This document shows positions 53,551 through 61,533 of a DNA stretch of 64,000 nt, piece after piece; within the stretch, counting starts at the first letter, position 1; the number at the start of each line of letters is the position of its first letter. Source of the stretch: Gammaproteobacteria bacterium. Lineage in GTDB: Bacteria; Pseudomonadota; Gammaproteobacteria; Pseudomonadales; JAUIET01. The notes beneath the pieces were generated by a model that ran no database searches, was not told where the DNA came from, and saw only the letters and a program-made list of their open reading frames with translations. A program made the position numbers and the translations under genes. The stretch is from contig JAUIHW010000004.1 in NCBI GenBank assembly GCA_030431775.1, forward strand, positions 62,001 to 126,000, given 5' to 3'.

Positions 53551-53583
53551 ATACTTGAATACGCGCCTTTATACGTGAATACG
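53551..53583. repeat. Direct repeat pair (20-bp period) upstream of the TonB receptor
   Basis: ATACTTGAATACG (53551-53563) and ATACGTGAATACG (53571-53583) match at 12 of 13 positions, one 20-bp period (two helical turns) apart, just upstream of the receptor start. This is the layout expected for paired regulator sites. No known regulator consensus is recognised. The rest of 53528-53751 holds only a weak GCCCG/CGGGC stem near 53710-53725. Confidence 0.4.
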
Positions 53584-53751
53584 TGGTGGAAAACAATACT
53601 TTTCAAGCACATAGAGACCAATAACATTGACATTTATTAAGCCATTGGCGGACTATTTCGGTGCTATGCGCACCATCGGAGTGCCACGCCAGCGTAAATA
53701 GCCTATCGCCGCCCGTTCTGCCGGGCAGCGCCCCTTTTTGGAACAATCACT

Positions 53752-54321
53752 ATGAATATTTCCGCCCCGTACCGGGACCTGGGCAACATCGACATCAACG
53801 AATTGAAGTCTGCTCTTCTGGCCGAAGATGAGGCGGCCTGGCTGGAAAACACCGCCCGTCAGAACAGCTATGAAGTCCACAAACAAACGCAATCTCTGGT
53901 TCTCGTATTCTGCGATGGCGATCGTCAGGAATTGTCGGTGAGCAAAGAAGCTGCCTGGGAACGCCTGGCCCCCGTGGCTGTGCCAGTGATGCATGAACTA
54001 ATCGAGCGCTGCTATTCCCCCGGAGGCACGATTATCCGCGCCATGGCCGCCAAGCTGCTAGCCGGCGGCCGCATAAACCCGCATTTTGATGCCCATCATA
54101 GCTTTCGTGTCAGCCATCGTATACACGTTCCGATCACGACCAATCCAAGAGTGCGCTTCATGATCGACGGCAAACCGTTCAAGCCCGAAATTGGCAAAGC
54201 CTATGAAATCAATAACCAGAAAACGCACAGCGTGATCAACACCGGCACTGAGGACCGAATCACCTTCATATTCGATTATCTTCCCGCCGAGCAAGTGGCT
54301 GGACAGGGCAATATTGACTGA
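53752..54321 (+). CDS. Aspartyl/asparaginyl beta-hydroxylase family 2-oxoglutarate dioxygenase
   Basis: 189 aa. The PF05118-like core has the iron ligand pattern INPHFDAHHSF (first His, about 105-115), RVSHRIHVPI, then the second His in NQKTHSVINTG (about 159-169), with Arg in TEDRITFIFDY. The family hydroxylates Asp/Asn side chains or related acids using Fe(II), O2 and 2-oxoglutarate. It lies divergent from the TonB receptor and convergent with the TPR-sulfotransferase, 14 bp apart. The substrate is unknown. Confidence 0.82.
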   Translation: MNISAPYRDLGNIDINELKSALLAEDEAAWLENTARQNSYEVHKQTQSLVLVFCDGDRQELSVSKEAAWERLAPVAVPVMHELIERCYSPGGTIIRAMAAKLLAGGRINPHFDAHHSFRVSHRIHVPITTNPRVRFMIDGKPFKPEIGKAYEINNQKTHSVINTGTEDRITFIFDYLPAEQVAGQGNID

Positions 54322-54335
54322 GAGCTGATTACACT

Positions 54336-56369
54336 TCAGCTCTGTAAGGCCGCTGGGCGGGCCTGCTTCGGCAAGGTCATCAACAGCGGCTCAAGTACTT
54401 CAATCAAAGGGCCAAGATGCGCCTCAAAGCGGCGCCAGCTGTGCAATGATGACGCATAAATGGGCTGGCGGACCTGCTCGGAGCTGGCGGTCTTGACCGC
54501 TCGTTCGGTACGGTGAAAATCGATACACGCCTGCTCAAACGGTAATTCACAGAAGTCCAGAATCCGCCGCACCTGGCTGTCCAGATCGCCAACAACGTCT
54601 TCATACTGCACATCAAGCACTTTACCCGGCAGCACGCTGTGCCAATGCTCCATCAGCCGTCGGTATTCCAGATAAAACTCACCCAGCTCGTAGAGGTCGT
54701 AACTAAAGGGCTGCCCGCGTGCAAACAGCTGCTTGTAGGTGCCCATACAACTGTCCAGCGGATGGCGACGAGCATCGATTACTTTGGCATTGGGCAAAAT
54801 CAGTTGCAACAGCCCGATATGCGCAAAGTTATTGGGCAATTTGTCCGTGAAATATGGCGCCTGGTCTCGGCGGTGCCGGGCGCTGCGCTGCAGGTACTCT
54901 TCCCCCACTTGCGCGGCATCGTCTGCAGTCATATCCAATACCGCCTTCGGGTAGGAGCGGCGCTCCATGCCGAATCGACGCGTGGACTTGGCTGCCCGGC
55001 TGAGCTCAGGCAACTCATGAGTACCTTCCACCAACGAGTGACTGGCAAGAATCTGTTCTAACAGAGTGGAACCGGAACGCGGCATACCGACTATGAATAT
55101 CGGCGCGGGGCTTTGATTCCCCCACGCCTCGCGCTCGGCAAAAAACTCGGCGCTGAACACATCCATTAATTTGTCGTGCGTATCAATGGTGTTGACCGGG
55201 TCGTAGTTTTCCGCGGAGCGGCGTAATTCATTTCCTTGTCGGTAATAATCGAAGGCGGAATCGTACTCACCAGCGTCCTCGTGAGATTTGCCAAGCGCAA
55301 ACAGGAAATTGACCCGCGGCTCGTTCGGCAGATCCTCACGCGCCAACTGAGCATTCATGGCAGCAACTTCCTGCTGCTCGAACCGAAAGGTCTCCAAGTT
55401 TGCCAGGCTCCAGTACGCCTCGCCATGCCCGGGGTTAAGCTCCGCACAACGCCGATAGGCGGCAACAGCTTCTTCCTGCTGACCGATGGTCTTCAATACA
55501 TGACCCAAACCTGCCAGAGCTCCGGCATTGTCCTGTTGCTTGGTGAGGGCCCGCTGGAAATAATCGATCGCATCGGTATGTTGCCCGGACATGGCAGCGA
55601 CTGTGCCAGCACCGGTGAGCGGCGCCGCTTCCGTGGGCTTTAAGCGAGCGGCCCTTTGGTAGGCTTCAAGCGCTGCCTCCATCTGATCTTGTTCCTGCAA
55701 CGCCTGGCCCAGATCCTGCCAGCCCTGATAAAAATCCGGCGCCAGGTCCAGTGCTTTTTTCAGCAGTGTTTCGGCGTCGCTCCATTGTTTGGCCCGCATG
55801 GCCAGGCCAGCAAGCAGGCGCAGGGCATCCACATCATCCGGGTCCTGCCTGAGCACCTTGCGATACTGTTGCTCGGCGCCTTTCAAGTCGCCCATGCGTT
55901 GGCGCTGCAGGCCTTCTACCAGCGTTTGCCGGTGGGGTGTGCGCTTGAAAGATTCTTCAAAAGCATTGTTCGCTTCATCGGTTCGCCCTAGTCCGGCAAG
56001 TACTTTTCCCAGCTTTAGTTGCACCGAGGCATTGTCCGGCTCCAACTCGCCGGCGCGTTGAAGATATTCCAGCGCCGCAGGCAGTTTACCCTGTAGCATA
56101 AACACTTCACCCAGCCCCTCGTGCGCCGGCGCAAAGTCCGGAAACATTTTGACGGCTCGTGAAAGAGGCTTTTCTGCCAGATCGACTTTCTGCTGCTTTA
56201 TAAGGCTGGCGCCGAGTAAACAGAGCAAATTCGGGTCTATATGCACTTCGCGCAGTGCCTGGCGGCAAATCTGCTCAGCGGTTTCGGCATCACCACTTTG
56301 CATAAAGGTCACGGCCCGGTCAAAGGACGCTTTGGCGAGTTCTAGGTCTGTATTTCCAGTCACTTCCAC
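54336..56369 (-). CDS. TPR-repeat sulfotransferase
   Basis: 677 aa. Residues about 1-340 are some nine tetratricopeptide repeats (for example GDAETAEQICRQALREVH, APAHEGLGEVFMLQGKLPAA and NAGALAGLGHVLKTIGQQEE). From about 415 a sulfotransferase domain begins with the PAPS 5'-phosphosulfate loop FIVGMPRSGSTLLEQIL, and later has KVIDARRHPLDSCMGTYK (3'-phosphate region). The gene starts with GTG at 56369; no RBS is apparent. The TPR part would dock a protein or polymer acceptor, and the C-terminal part would add sulfate or act on it. It faces an AspH-type hydroxylase, a pairing also suggestive of protein modification. Confidence 0.88.
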   Translation of the reverse strand: MEVTGNTDLELAKASFDRAVTFMQSGDAETAEQICRQALREVHIDPNLLCLLGASLIKQQKVDLAEKPLSRAVKMFPDFAPAHEGLGEVFMLQGKLPAALEYLQRAGELEPDNASVQLKLGKVLAGLGRTDEANNAFEESFKRTPHRQTLVEGLQRQRMGDLKGAEQQYRKVLRQDPDDVDALRLLAGLAMRAKQWSDAETLLKKALDLAPDFYQGWQDLGQALQEQDQMEAALEAYQRAARLKPTEAAPLTGAGTVAAMSGQHTDAIDYFQRALTKQQDNAGALAGLGHVLKTIGQQEEAVAAYRRCAELNPGHGEAYWSLANLETFRFEQQEVAAMNAQLAREDLPNEPRVNFLFALGKSHEDAGEYDSAFDYYRQGNELRRSAENYDPVNTIDTHDKLMDVFSAEFFAEREAWGNQSPAPIFIVGMPRSGSTLLEQILASHSLVEGTHELPELSRAAKSTRRFGMERRSYPKAVLDMTADDAAQVGEEYLQRSARHRRDQAPYFTDKLPNNFAHIGLLQLILPNAKVIDARRHPLDSCMGTYKQLFARGQPFSYDLYELGEFYLEYRRLMEHWHSVLPGKVLDVQYEDVVGDLDSQVRRILDFCELPFEQACIDFHRTERAVKTASSEQVRQPIYASSLHSWRRFEAHLGPLIEVLEPLLMTLPKQARPAALQS

Positions 56370-56469
56370 AACACTTGTTAGTAAGTCCCGGAATTCTATA
56401 GCATTTGCCCAACATTAGCATTTACACTATTGCCAGTGTTATCCGCTGAGAATGACCTAAGGTAAAGCC

Positions 56470-56571
56470 ATGGTGACGAATTGCTTAAAAGCGACAGGCG
56501 CACTGCCCTATAGCAGCGGAACGCCGGTGCCCGCTGTAAACGCCCCTGTGTTTGGCTCGAGCACTTTTTGA
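56470..56571 (+). CDS. 33-codon upstream ORF coupled to the decarboxylase gene
   Basis: ATG at 56470 preceded by CTAAGGT (AAGGT 7 nt upstream), running 33 codons and ending in TGATG at 56569-56573, so its stop overlaps the next start by one base. The peptide (MVTNCLKATGALPYSSGTP, then VPAVNAPVFGSSTF) is proline-rich in its second half. It may be a regulatory leader peptide controlling the decarboxylase by translational coupling, or a relic of another gene: the ending resembles the PPV..STF start of Cys/Met-metabolism PLP enzymes. The decarboxylase has no RBS of its own outside this ORF. No expression evidence can be seen from sequence. Confidence 0.4.
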   Translation: MVTNCLKATGALPYSSGTPVPAVNAPVFGSSTF

Positions 56572-57713
56572 TGAGTAAACGCTATCGCGATACGGCTTCG
56601 CTCATCGCTGAGCTGCAGCCTGACGCACCGCTCAACTGTCTGTGTATCGAACGCTTGCGTGAGCATGTCGAAGGGTTCGTCAAAGGTTTCCCTGGAACGG
56701 TCGCCTACGCCGTGAAGGCCAACCCGGCCGAAGAAATGCTTGCAGCCGTCTGTGAAGCTGGCATATCCGCGTTTGATGTTGCATCACTGTATGAAATCTC
56801 GTTGTTGAGAAAAATTAAACCGGATGCGCTATTACTGTATGACAACCCGGTAAAAGCGCGCCACGAAATCGATGCAGCCTACCGGGAATATGCGGTGCGC
56901 AATTTTGCGCTGGATGATGCGCGCGAACTGCAGAAAATCCACGAGGTGATAGGCTCGGATTCCACCGTTGAGCTGGCGGTGCGTTTTAATGTGGGCAATT
57001 CTTCGGCCATTTACGATCTTGGTAAGAAGTTCGGCACAAACAGCAAGACCGCCGCTGAACTGCTTGGACAAGTGGCTCGTCTGGGTTACCGCCCGGCGCT
57101 TACCTTTCACCCCGGTTCGCAGTGCACCCGGGCTGACGCGTACAATGAGCACATTGCCGCGGCTGCCCGAATTGCCGCCGAAGCGGGGGCTACTATAGAC
57201 TCACTGAATGTCGGTGGCGGCTTTCCCACTGTTTATCCCAATAGTGGTGCGCCTACAATCCAGCAGTTCTTTAGCGAAATCGAACAACAGTTTTTGCAGA
57301 GTTTTCCTGCAGGAAATGTTGAGCTTCGCTGCGAGCCCGGCCGCGCTCTGGTGGACCCGTCGGTTAGTGTTTTAACCCGAGTGAAACACCGCCGCGAGTT
57401 AGCAGTGGTGTTTTTGAACGACGGCATATACGGTAGTTTCATGGAGCAGCTGCTGTCTCGCGTTGAACTGCCGACGCGGGTTTTTCGTGGCGGCGAACCA
57501 CTACAAGGGCCTGAAGAGTTATTCACGGTGTTCGGTCCTACCTGTGACTCCCTGGATGTGTTCAGTTACGAAGTCCCATTACCCACAGCAATAGCAGAGG
57601 GAGACTGGATAGAATTTGGGGAAATGGGTGGCTACGGCTCATGCAGTAGCACACGCTTCAACGGTTTCGAGACCGGAGACTATGTGTTTGTAGAAAATGG
57701 CTTCGTTTACTAG
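56571..57713 (+). CDS. Ornithine/diaminopimelate-decarboxylase family (fold-type III PLP) enzyme
   Basis: 380 aa. The PLP Lys is in AYAVKANPAEEML (about 45-57). Later motifs are LTFHPGSQC, LNVGGGFPTVYP (phosphate-binding Gly loop), CEPGRALVDPS, NDGIYGSFM and FGPTCDSLDVF, with the Cys-Asp pair used by ornithine decarboxylases of the eukaryotic/proteobacterial short type. It would make putrescine from ornithine or a related diamine. The start ATG 56571 overlaps the stop of the 33-codon upstream ORF. The next gene begins 16 bp before this one ends. This is a second source of putrescine for the PuuA/SpuC-like steps. Confidence 0.88.
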   Translation: MSKRYRDTASLIAELQPDAPLNCLCIERLREHVEGFVKGFPGTVAYAVKANPAEEMLAAVCEAGISAFDVASLYEISLLRKIKPDALLLYDNPVKARHEIDAAYREYAVRNFALDDARELQKIHEVIGSDSTVELAVRFNVGNSSAIYDLGKKFGTNSKTAAELLGQVARLGYRPALTFHPGSQCTRADAYNEHIAAAARIAAEAGATIDSLNVGGGFPTVYPNSGAPTIQQFFSEIEQQFLQSFPAGNVELRCEPGRALVDPSVSVLTRVKHRRELAVVFLNDGIYGSFMEQLLSRVELPTRVFRGGEPLQGPEELFTVFGPTCDSLDVFSYEVPLPTAIAEGDWIEFGEMGGYGSCSSTRFNGFETGDYVFVENGFVY

Positions 57714-58578
57714 TGCCATCCATCGAGGCGAATTTGCTCTCAGTGCTGAGCTGCCCTTAACCCCTGATACAGCACGGCGTGAATTGCTGAGCATGAGCGA
57801 TGGCCTGGCACCTTACACACACGCCGTGCAAGTCGCTGATAACCGATTTGGCCGGGTACATATGTCCCCGGTGGCCGCAGCAGCCATATTGCTGCAGGCC
57901 GGGCACGATCCCATCATGGAACTGTGCTGTAGAAACCGAAACCGTGTAGCCCTGCTCAGTGATCTGCTGGGTGCTCGAGAATTGGGCGTGAACAACCTGG
58001 TGTTACTGCGAGGGAAAAAAGCGCCCAACGAATTCAGGGGGAAGAAGCAAATTGTCATTGATACGCAAGTGCATGAGCTGATCGGTATGGCAAACAAAGT
58101 GTACCGTGATGAACATCGAGCTTCCGCTGATGACTTCATCCTGGCCACCAACGCAACCGTTCATGAACCGGATCAGCAGGCTAATCCGGAAACCCTGAAC
58201 ACCAAAATCACCGCTGGTGCACAGCTCCTGCAAACGCAAATCTGCCTGGATATCGAACTGCTTAAGCGCTATGTCGCGCACTTGCGTGCCAAACAGATCA
58301 CCCGCAAGGTGTTTATCGTGGTGCAGACCACACCGTTGTTATCCTACCAGGCCGCGGCCGAGTTGCGTGCTCAGCTCAGCCACAGCATCATTCCCGATTC
58401 GGTGATGCGTCGCCTTGAATCCGCGTCAGACCAACGTCGCGCGGGGGTTGAAATCTGCGCTGAATTTATCAATGAACTGCAAACTGTCCCCGGTGTGCAC
58501 GGTGCACATTTGAGTAATGCCGCCAGTCCCGAGGATATTGTAGAGGTGCTCCGTGAAGCGGCCATTAAACCAATGTGA
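57697..58578 (+). CDS. Methylenetetrahydrofolate reductase homologue (second copy, divergent)
   Basis: 293 aa, normal MetF length but clearly divergent from the copy at 1-812. The N-terminal FALSAELPLTPDT aligns with the FEFFPP segment and keeps a Glu. Further family elements are HAVQVADNRFGRVHMSP, PIMELCCRNRNRVALLSDLLGARELGVNNLVLLRG and DFILATNATVHEP. In cobalamin-era terms it resembles MTHFR-like proteins associated with methyltransferase systems more than MetF itself. It overlaps the decarboxylase by 17 bp. It might process the methylene-THF made by the GcvT-like demethylase 14 kb upstream (inference). It converges on the TSUP gene with a 14-bp overlap. Confidence 0.82.
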   Translation: MASFTSAIHRGEFALSAELPLTPDTARRELLSMSDGLAPYTHAVQVADNRFGRVHMSPVAAAAILLQAGHDPIMELCCRNRNRVALLSDLLGARELGVNNLVLLRGKKAPNEFRGKKQIVIDTQVHELIGMANKVYRDEHRASADDFILATNATVHEPDQQANPETLNTKITAGAQLLQTQICLDIELLKRYVAHLRAKQITRKVFIVVQTTPLLSYQAAAELRAQLSHSIIPDSVMRRLESASDQRRAGVEICAEFINELQTVPGVHGAHLSNAASPEDIVEVLREAAIKPM

Positions 58579-59269
58579 TGTAAATCATTCGCACAGCCAG
58601 CACGGTCAGTAGAAAACTGGTGATTCGGGCAAACAGGCGCTCATCCAATCGAGCTCTTGAGTGCGTGCCCAACCAGGACCCGATAACCACCCCGACCGAC
58701 ATCGCCACAATCAACAGCCAATAGCCCGCGATACTGACCCCGACAGCACTAAACGCGATTATCTTGGTGAGATGAGTCAGGCTCATCTGTACGGCGGTGG
58801 TCGTAACCACCTGATCCCTGCCGCAACCACGCCGAATCAGGCTGGCGGTTGCCAGCGGGCCGGTTACGCCACCGACCGTTCCGAGCCCGGTTTGCACCAC
58901 GCCAATCCCAAACATTTCACTGTGTCGGCCCAGCAACCAGTTAGCCCATTGCGGCAACCAGACACTGAGCAGCATAAACAGTGCTACCAACAGCGTGATG
59001 TAATCCAGGTTGATAAAGCGGATCAACTGCCAGCCCAGAACCCCACCGAGAATGGACCCGGTCAGAAACAGCCCAACATATGGCCAGTGAATACTGCGAT
59101 ACGCAAACGCCGCACGGCTGACATTGCTGGTTAACTGAACGACGGCATGCACCGGTATCAGGGCGGCGGCCGACACAAAACCGGGCATCAGCGCAATCAG
59201 GATGAGTCCTCCGCCCACACCGGTCACCGCCGTCAAAAACGACGTTCCAACAGCGAATAGAAAAAACAC
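58565..59269 (-). CDS. TSUP/TauE-SafE family membrane permease
   Basis: 234 aa with seven to eight hydrophobic segments. The family signature is the glycine-rich first half FLTAVTGVGGGLILIAL (about 11-27), repeated in the second half as GLGTVGGVTGPLATASLI (about 128-145). Such permeases export sulfite, sulfonates or other small anions. The start is GTG at 59269, or possibly CTG at 59281, which has GGGAG 7 nt upstream; neither is firm. It is monocistronic and convergent with the MTHFR homologue. The substrate cannot be inferred, although a TPR-sulfotransferase lies nearby. Confidence 0.85.
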   Translation of the reverse strand: MFFLFAVGTSFLTAVTGVGGGLILIALMPGFVSAAALIPVHAVVQLTSNVSRAAFAYRSIHWPYVGLFLTGSILGGVLGWQLIRFINLDYITLLVALFMLLSVWLPQWANWLLGRHSEMFGIGVVQTGLGTVGGVTGPLATASLIRRGCGRDQVVTTTAVQMSLTHLTKIIAFSAVGVSIAGYWLLIVAMSVGVVIGSWLGTHSRARLDERLFARITSFLLTVLAVRMIYITLV

Positions 59270-59382
59270 CAGTTCAGTCAGGGTGCTACTCCCTTTTTTT
59301 GCCTGGGCAATTGACTATCTGTCAGATTTACAGCGAATTGTGCAGGTATCATATTGTTTGCGTTGAACCTGTGAACTGAACC

Positions 59383-61533
59383 ATGTCTTCGAACCAGCTG
59401 CTGCCTTATGTATTGACCTTGGTACTGTCGCTACTGGCGTGCACTGAGACCGGCACCAAAACCGACTTGCCGTTGAACAACCATGACTGGCCGGTTTATT
59501 CCGGAGACCTTATGGCTCGGCAATACTCATCACTGGACCAGATTAATCACACCACAGTCAGTGAATTGAAGCTGCAATGGCGCTACGACAGTGCAAAGGG
59601 ACAAGCGATCGCCGCAGCGTCCGAGTTGCAGGTAAACCCGCTGATTGTCGACGGCGTATTATACGGCAGAAATCCCAATTACAACGTGTTCGCGCTGGAC
59701 GCTGCCAGCGGCCGGGAAATCTGGAGCTACCAGCCAAACGCCACTTACAGCGGCCTATCGTATATGCGAGGCCTAACATTATGGGAAAGCGGCGAGCGGC
59801 GACACTTGTTTTTCACAACCGGGCATTGGCTGTTTGCTTTGGACGCACATAGCGGCAAGCTAGTGAAAGAATTCGGGGACAACGGTGTGGTCGACTTGCG
59901 CGCTGGCCTGGGGCGCAAAGTGGATACCGTCAGCATCAACGCTCCTTCCCCAGGAGTTGTGTTCGAAAACCTGCTGATCATGGGCAGCGCCGTACTGGAG
60001 ACGGAAGGCGCGGCGCCGGGTGATATTCGCGCCTACGACGTTGAAACCGGCGATATTGTCTGGACATTTCACACCATACCAAGGCCTGGGGAATTCGGCG
60101 CGGACACCTGGCCTGAGGACTATCTGGCAAAAGCCGGCGGCGCAAACGCCTGGGCTGGCATGAGCCTGGACCCTAAAAGGGCAACCGTATATGTGCCCAC
60201 CGGCTCACCCACTCCTGACTTTGATGGCAGCCAAAGAGCGGGGAAAAACCTTTTTGCCAACTGCGTCATCGCTTTGGATGCACGCACTGGAGAACGCCGC
60301 TGGCATTTCCAAACCGTGCACCATGACCTGTGGGACCGCGACCTTAGCTCGGCACCGACCCTGGCTACCATTGACAAAGAAGGGCAAGCTGTTGACGTGG
60401 TCATCCAGGCGTCCAAGCAGGGTGTGTTGTATGTACTGGACCGTGACTCCGGTGAGCCAGTCTTTCCCATCAGCGAGCAGGCCGTGTCGCAGCAGGGTAT
60501 TCCCGGCCAACACCCCTGGCCCAGCCAACCCAAGGTCAGCCTGCCCGAGCCGTTTTCGCGGCAAAGCTTCACCGAGAAGGATCTCAGCGATATCAATCCG
60601 GAAACCCATGCCTACGTAAGCAGCCTGTTTGCTCAAACCAAACCGCACAGCTATTTTGCCCCCATTGGCGAGCAGCCGACCATTATCAACCCGGGGTTTT
60701 ACGGTGGAGCAAACTGGGGTGGCGGTGCGTTTGATCCGGAGACCGGTTGGTATTACATCAACGCAACGGAAGCACCCGCACTGGTGCACTATGAAAAGAT
60801 AGAGCTGCCAACCGGAACCGCCAGTGGCAGCGGCATGGTCGGCTTTCGTAAACAATGCAGTGGCTGCCACGGGCGGGAACTAAAAGGCTTCTACCCCTAT
60901 GCTCCCAACCTGCAAGGAGTATCCTCACGGCTGTCACGTGAGCAGGCGCTGCGCACCGTGCGTGAAGGCAAAGGCCGCATGATGTCGTTTGCCCACCTAC
61001 CGAAGCATCAACAGGAAGCGCTGGTTGATTATCTGTTTGCACTTGACCGGCAACTCGGTCAGCAGGACGCTCAGGCCGACACCGTCACTGGCGAAGAGCC
61101 CACCGAAGAGCACTTTGTTTTTGCCGGCTACAATGACTTTCTCGACCAGCGTTATTACCCCGCCATCAAACCACCCTGGGGAACGCTGAGCGCTTTTAAT
61201 ATGGCAACCGGTAAACGGCTGTGGCAGCGGGTTCTGGGTGAACACCCGGAGCTAAGCGCAGAAGGAGTGCCGCCGACCGGAACCCGCAACTATGGCGGCC
61301 CGTTGGTTACTGCTGGCGGCCTGTTGATCATTGCGGCAACCATGGACGAGCAACTTCGAATTTTTGACAAGCGCAGTGGCGAATTGCTGTGGAGCTATCA
61401 GCTGCCTGCGGCCGGTTACGCAACGCCGAGCACTTACAGCGTGAACGGCCGCCAATTCATTGTGATCGCTGCCAGCGGAGGCAAGTTGGGAACCAAATCA
61501 GGCGATGCCTACCTGGCGTTCAGCTTACCCTAA
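59383..61533 (+). CDS. PQQ-dependent dehydrogenase lipoprotein with an inserted cytochrome c domain
   Basis: 716 aa quinoprotein. A signal ends in lipobox SLLAC (Cys20). The propeller starts with WPVYSGDLMARQYSSLDQIN and contains GGANAWAGMSLDPKRATVYVPTGS and FQTVHHDLWDRDLSSAPTL, both typical of the glucose/quinate type. A haem c motif CSGCH (about 492-496) with a Met-ligand segment GRMMSFAHL (about 529-537) is inserted before the last blades, which resume at PPWGTLSAFNMATGKRLW and end with GGKLGTKSGDAYLAF. It would oxidise an alcohol, aldose or amine-alcohol in the periplasm and pass electrons directly to its own haem. No PQQ synthesis genes are in the window. Confidence 0.92.
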   Translation: MSSNQLLPYVLTLVLSLLACTETGTKTDLPLNNHDWPVYSGDLMARQYSSLDQINHTTVSELKLQWRYDSAKGQAIAAASELQVNPLIVDGVLYGRNPNYNVFALDAASGREIWSYQPNATYSGLSYMRGLTLWESGERRHLFFTTGHWLFALDAHSGKLVKEFGDNGVVDLRAGLGRKVDTVSINAPSPGVVFENLLIMGSAVLETEGAAPGDIRAYDVETGDIVWTFHTIPRPGEFGADTWPEDYLAKAGGANAWAGMSLDPKRATVYVPTGSPTPDFDGSQRAGKNLFANCVIALDARTGERRWHFQTVHHDLWDRDLSSAPTLATIDKEGQAVDVVIQASKQGVLYVLDRDSGEPVFPISEQAVSQQGIPGQHPWPSQPKVSLPEPFSRQSFTEKDLSDINPETHAYVSSLFAQTKPHSYFAPIGEQPTIINPGFYGGANWGGGAFDPETGWYYINATEAPALVHYEKIELPTGTASGSGMVGFRKQCSGCHGRELKGFYPYAPNLQGVSSRLSREQALRTVREGKGRMMSFAHLPKHQQEALVDYLFALDRQLGQQDAQADTVTGEEPTEEHFVFAGYNDFLDQRYYPAIKPPWGTLSAFNMATGKRLWQRVLGEHPELSAEGVPPTGTRNYGGPLVTAGGLLIIAATMDEQLRIFDKRSGELLWSYQLPAAGYATPSTYSVNGRQFIVIAASGGKLGTKSGDAYLAFSLP

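Noticed and set aside
59290-59300. T-run upstream of the PQQ dehydrogenase as a terminator
   Set aside because: No stem precedes it, and no gene on the plus strand ends there.
59311-59352. TTGACT and TATCAT as a sigma70 promoter for the PQQ dehydrogenase
   Set aside because: The spacing is about 30 bp, far from 17; neither partner is found at proper distance.
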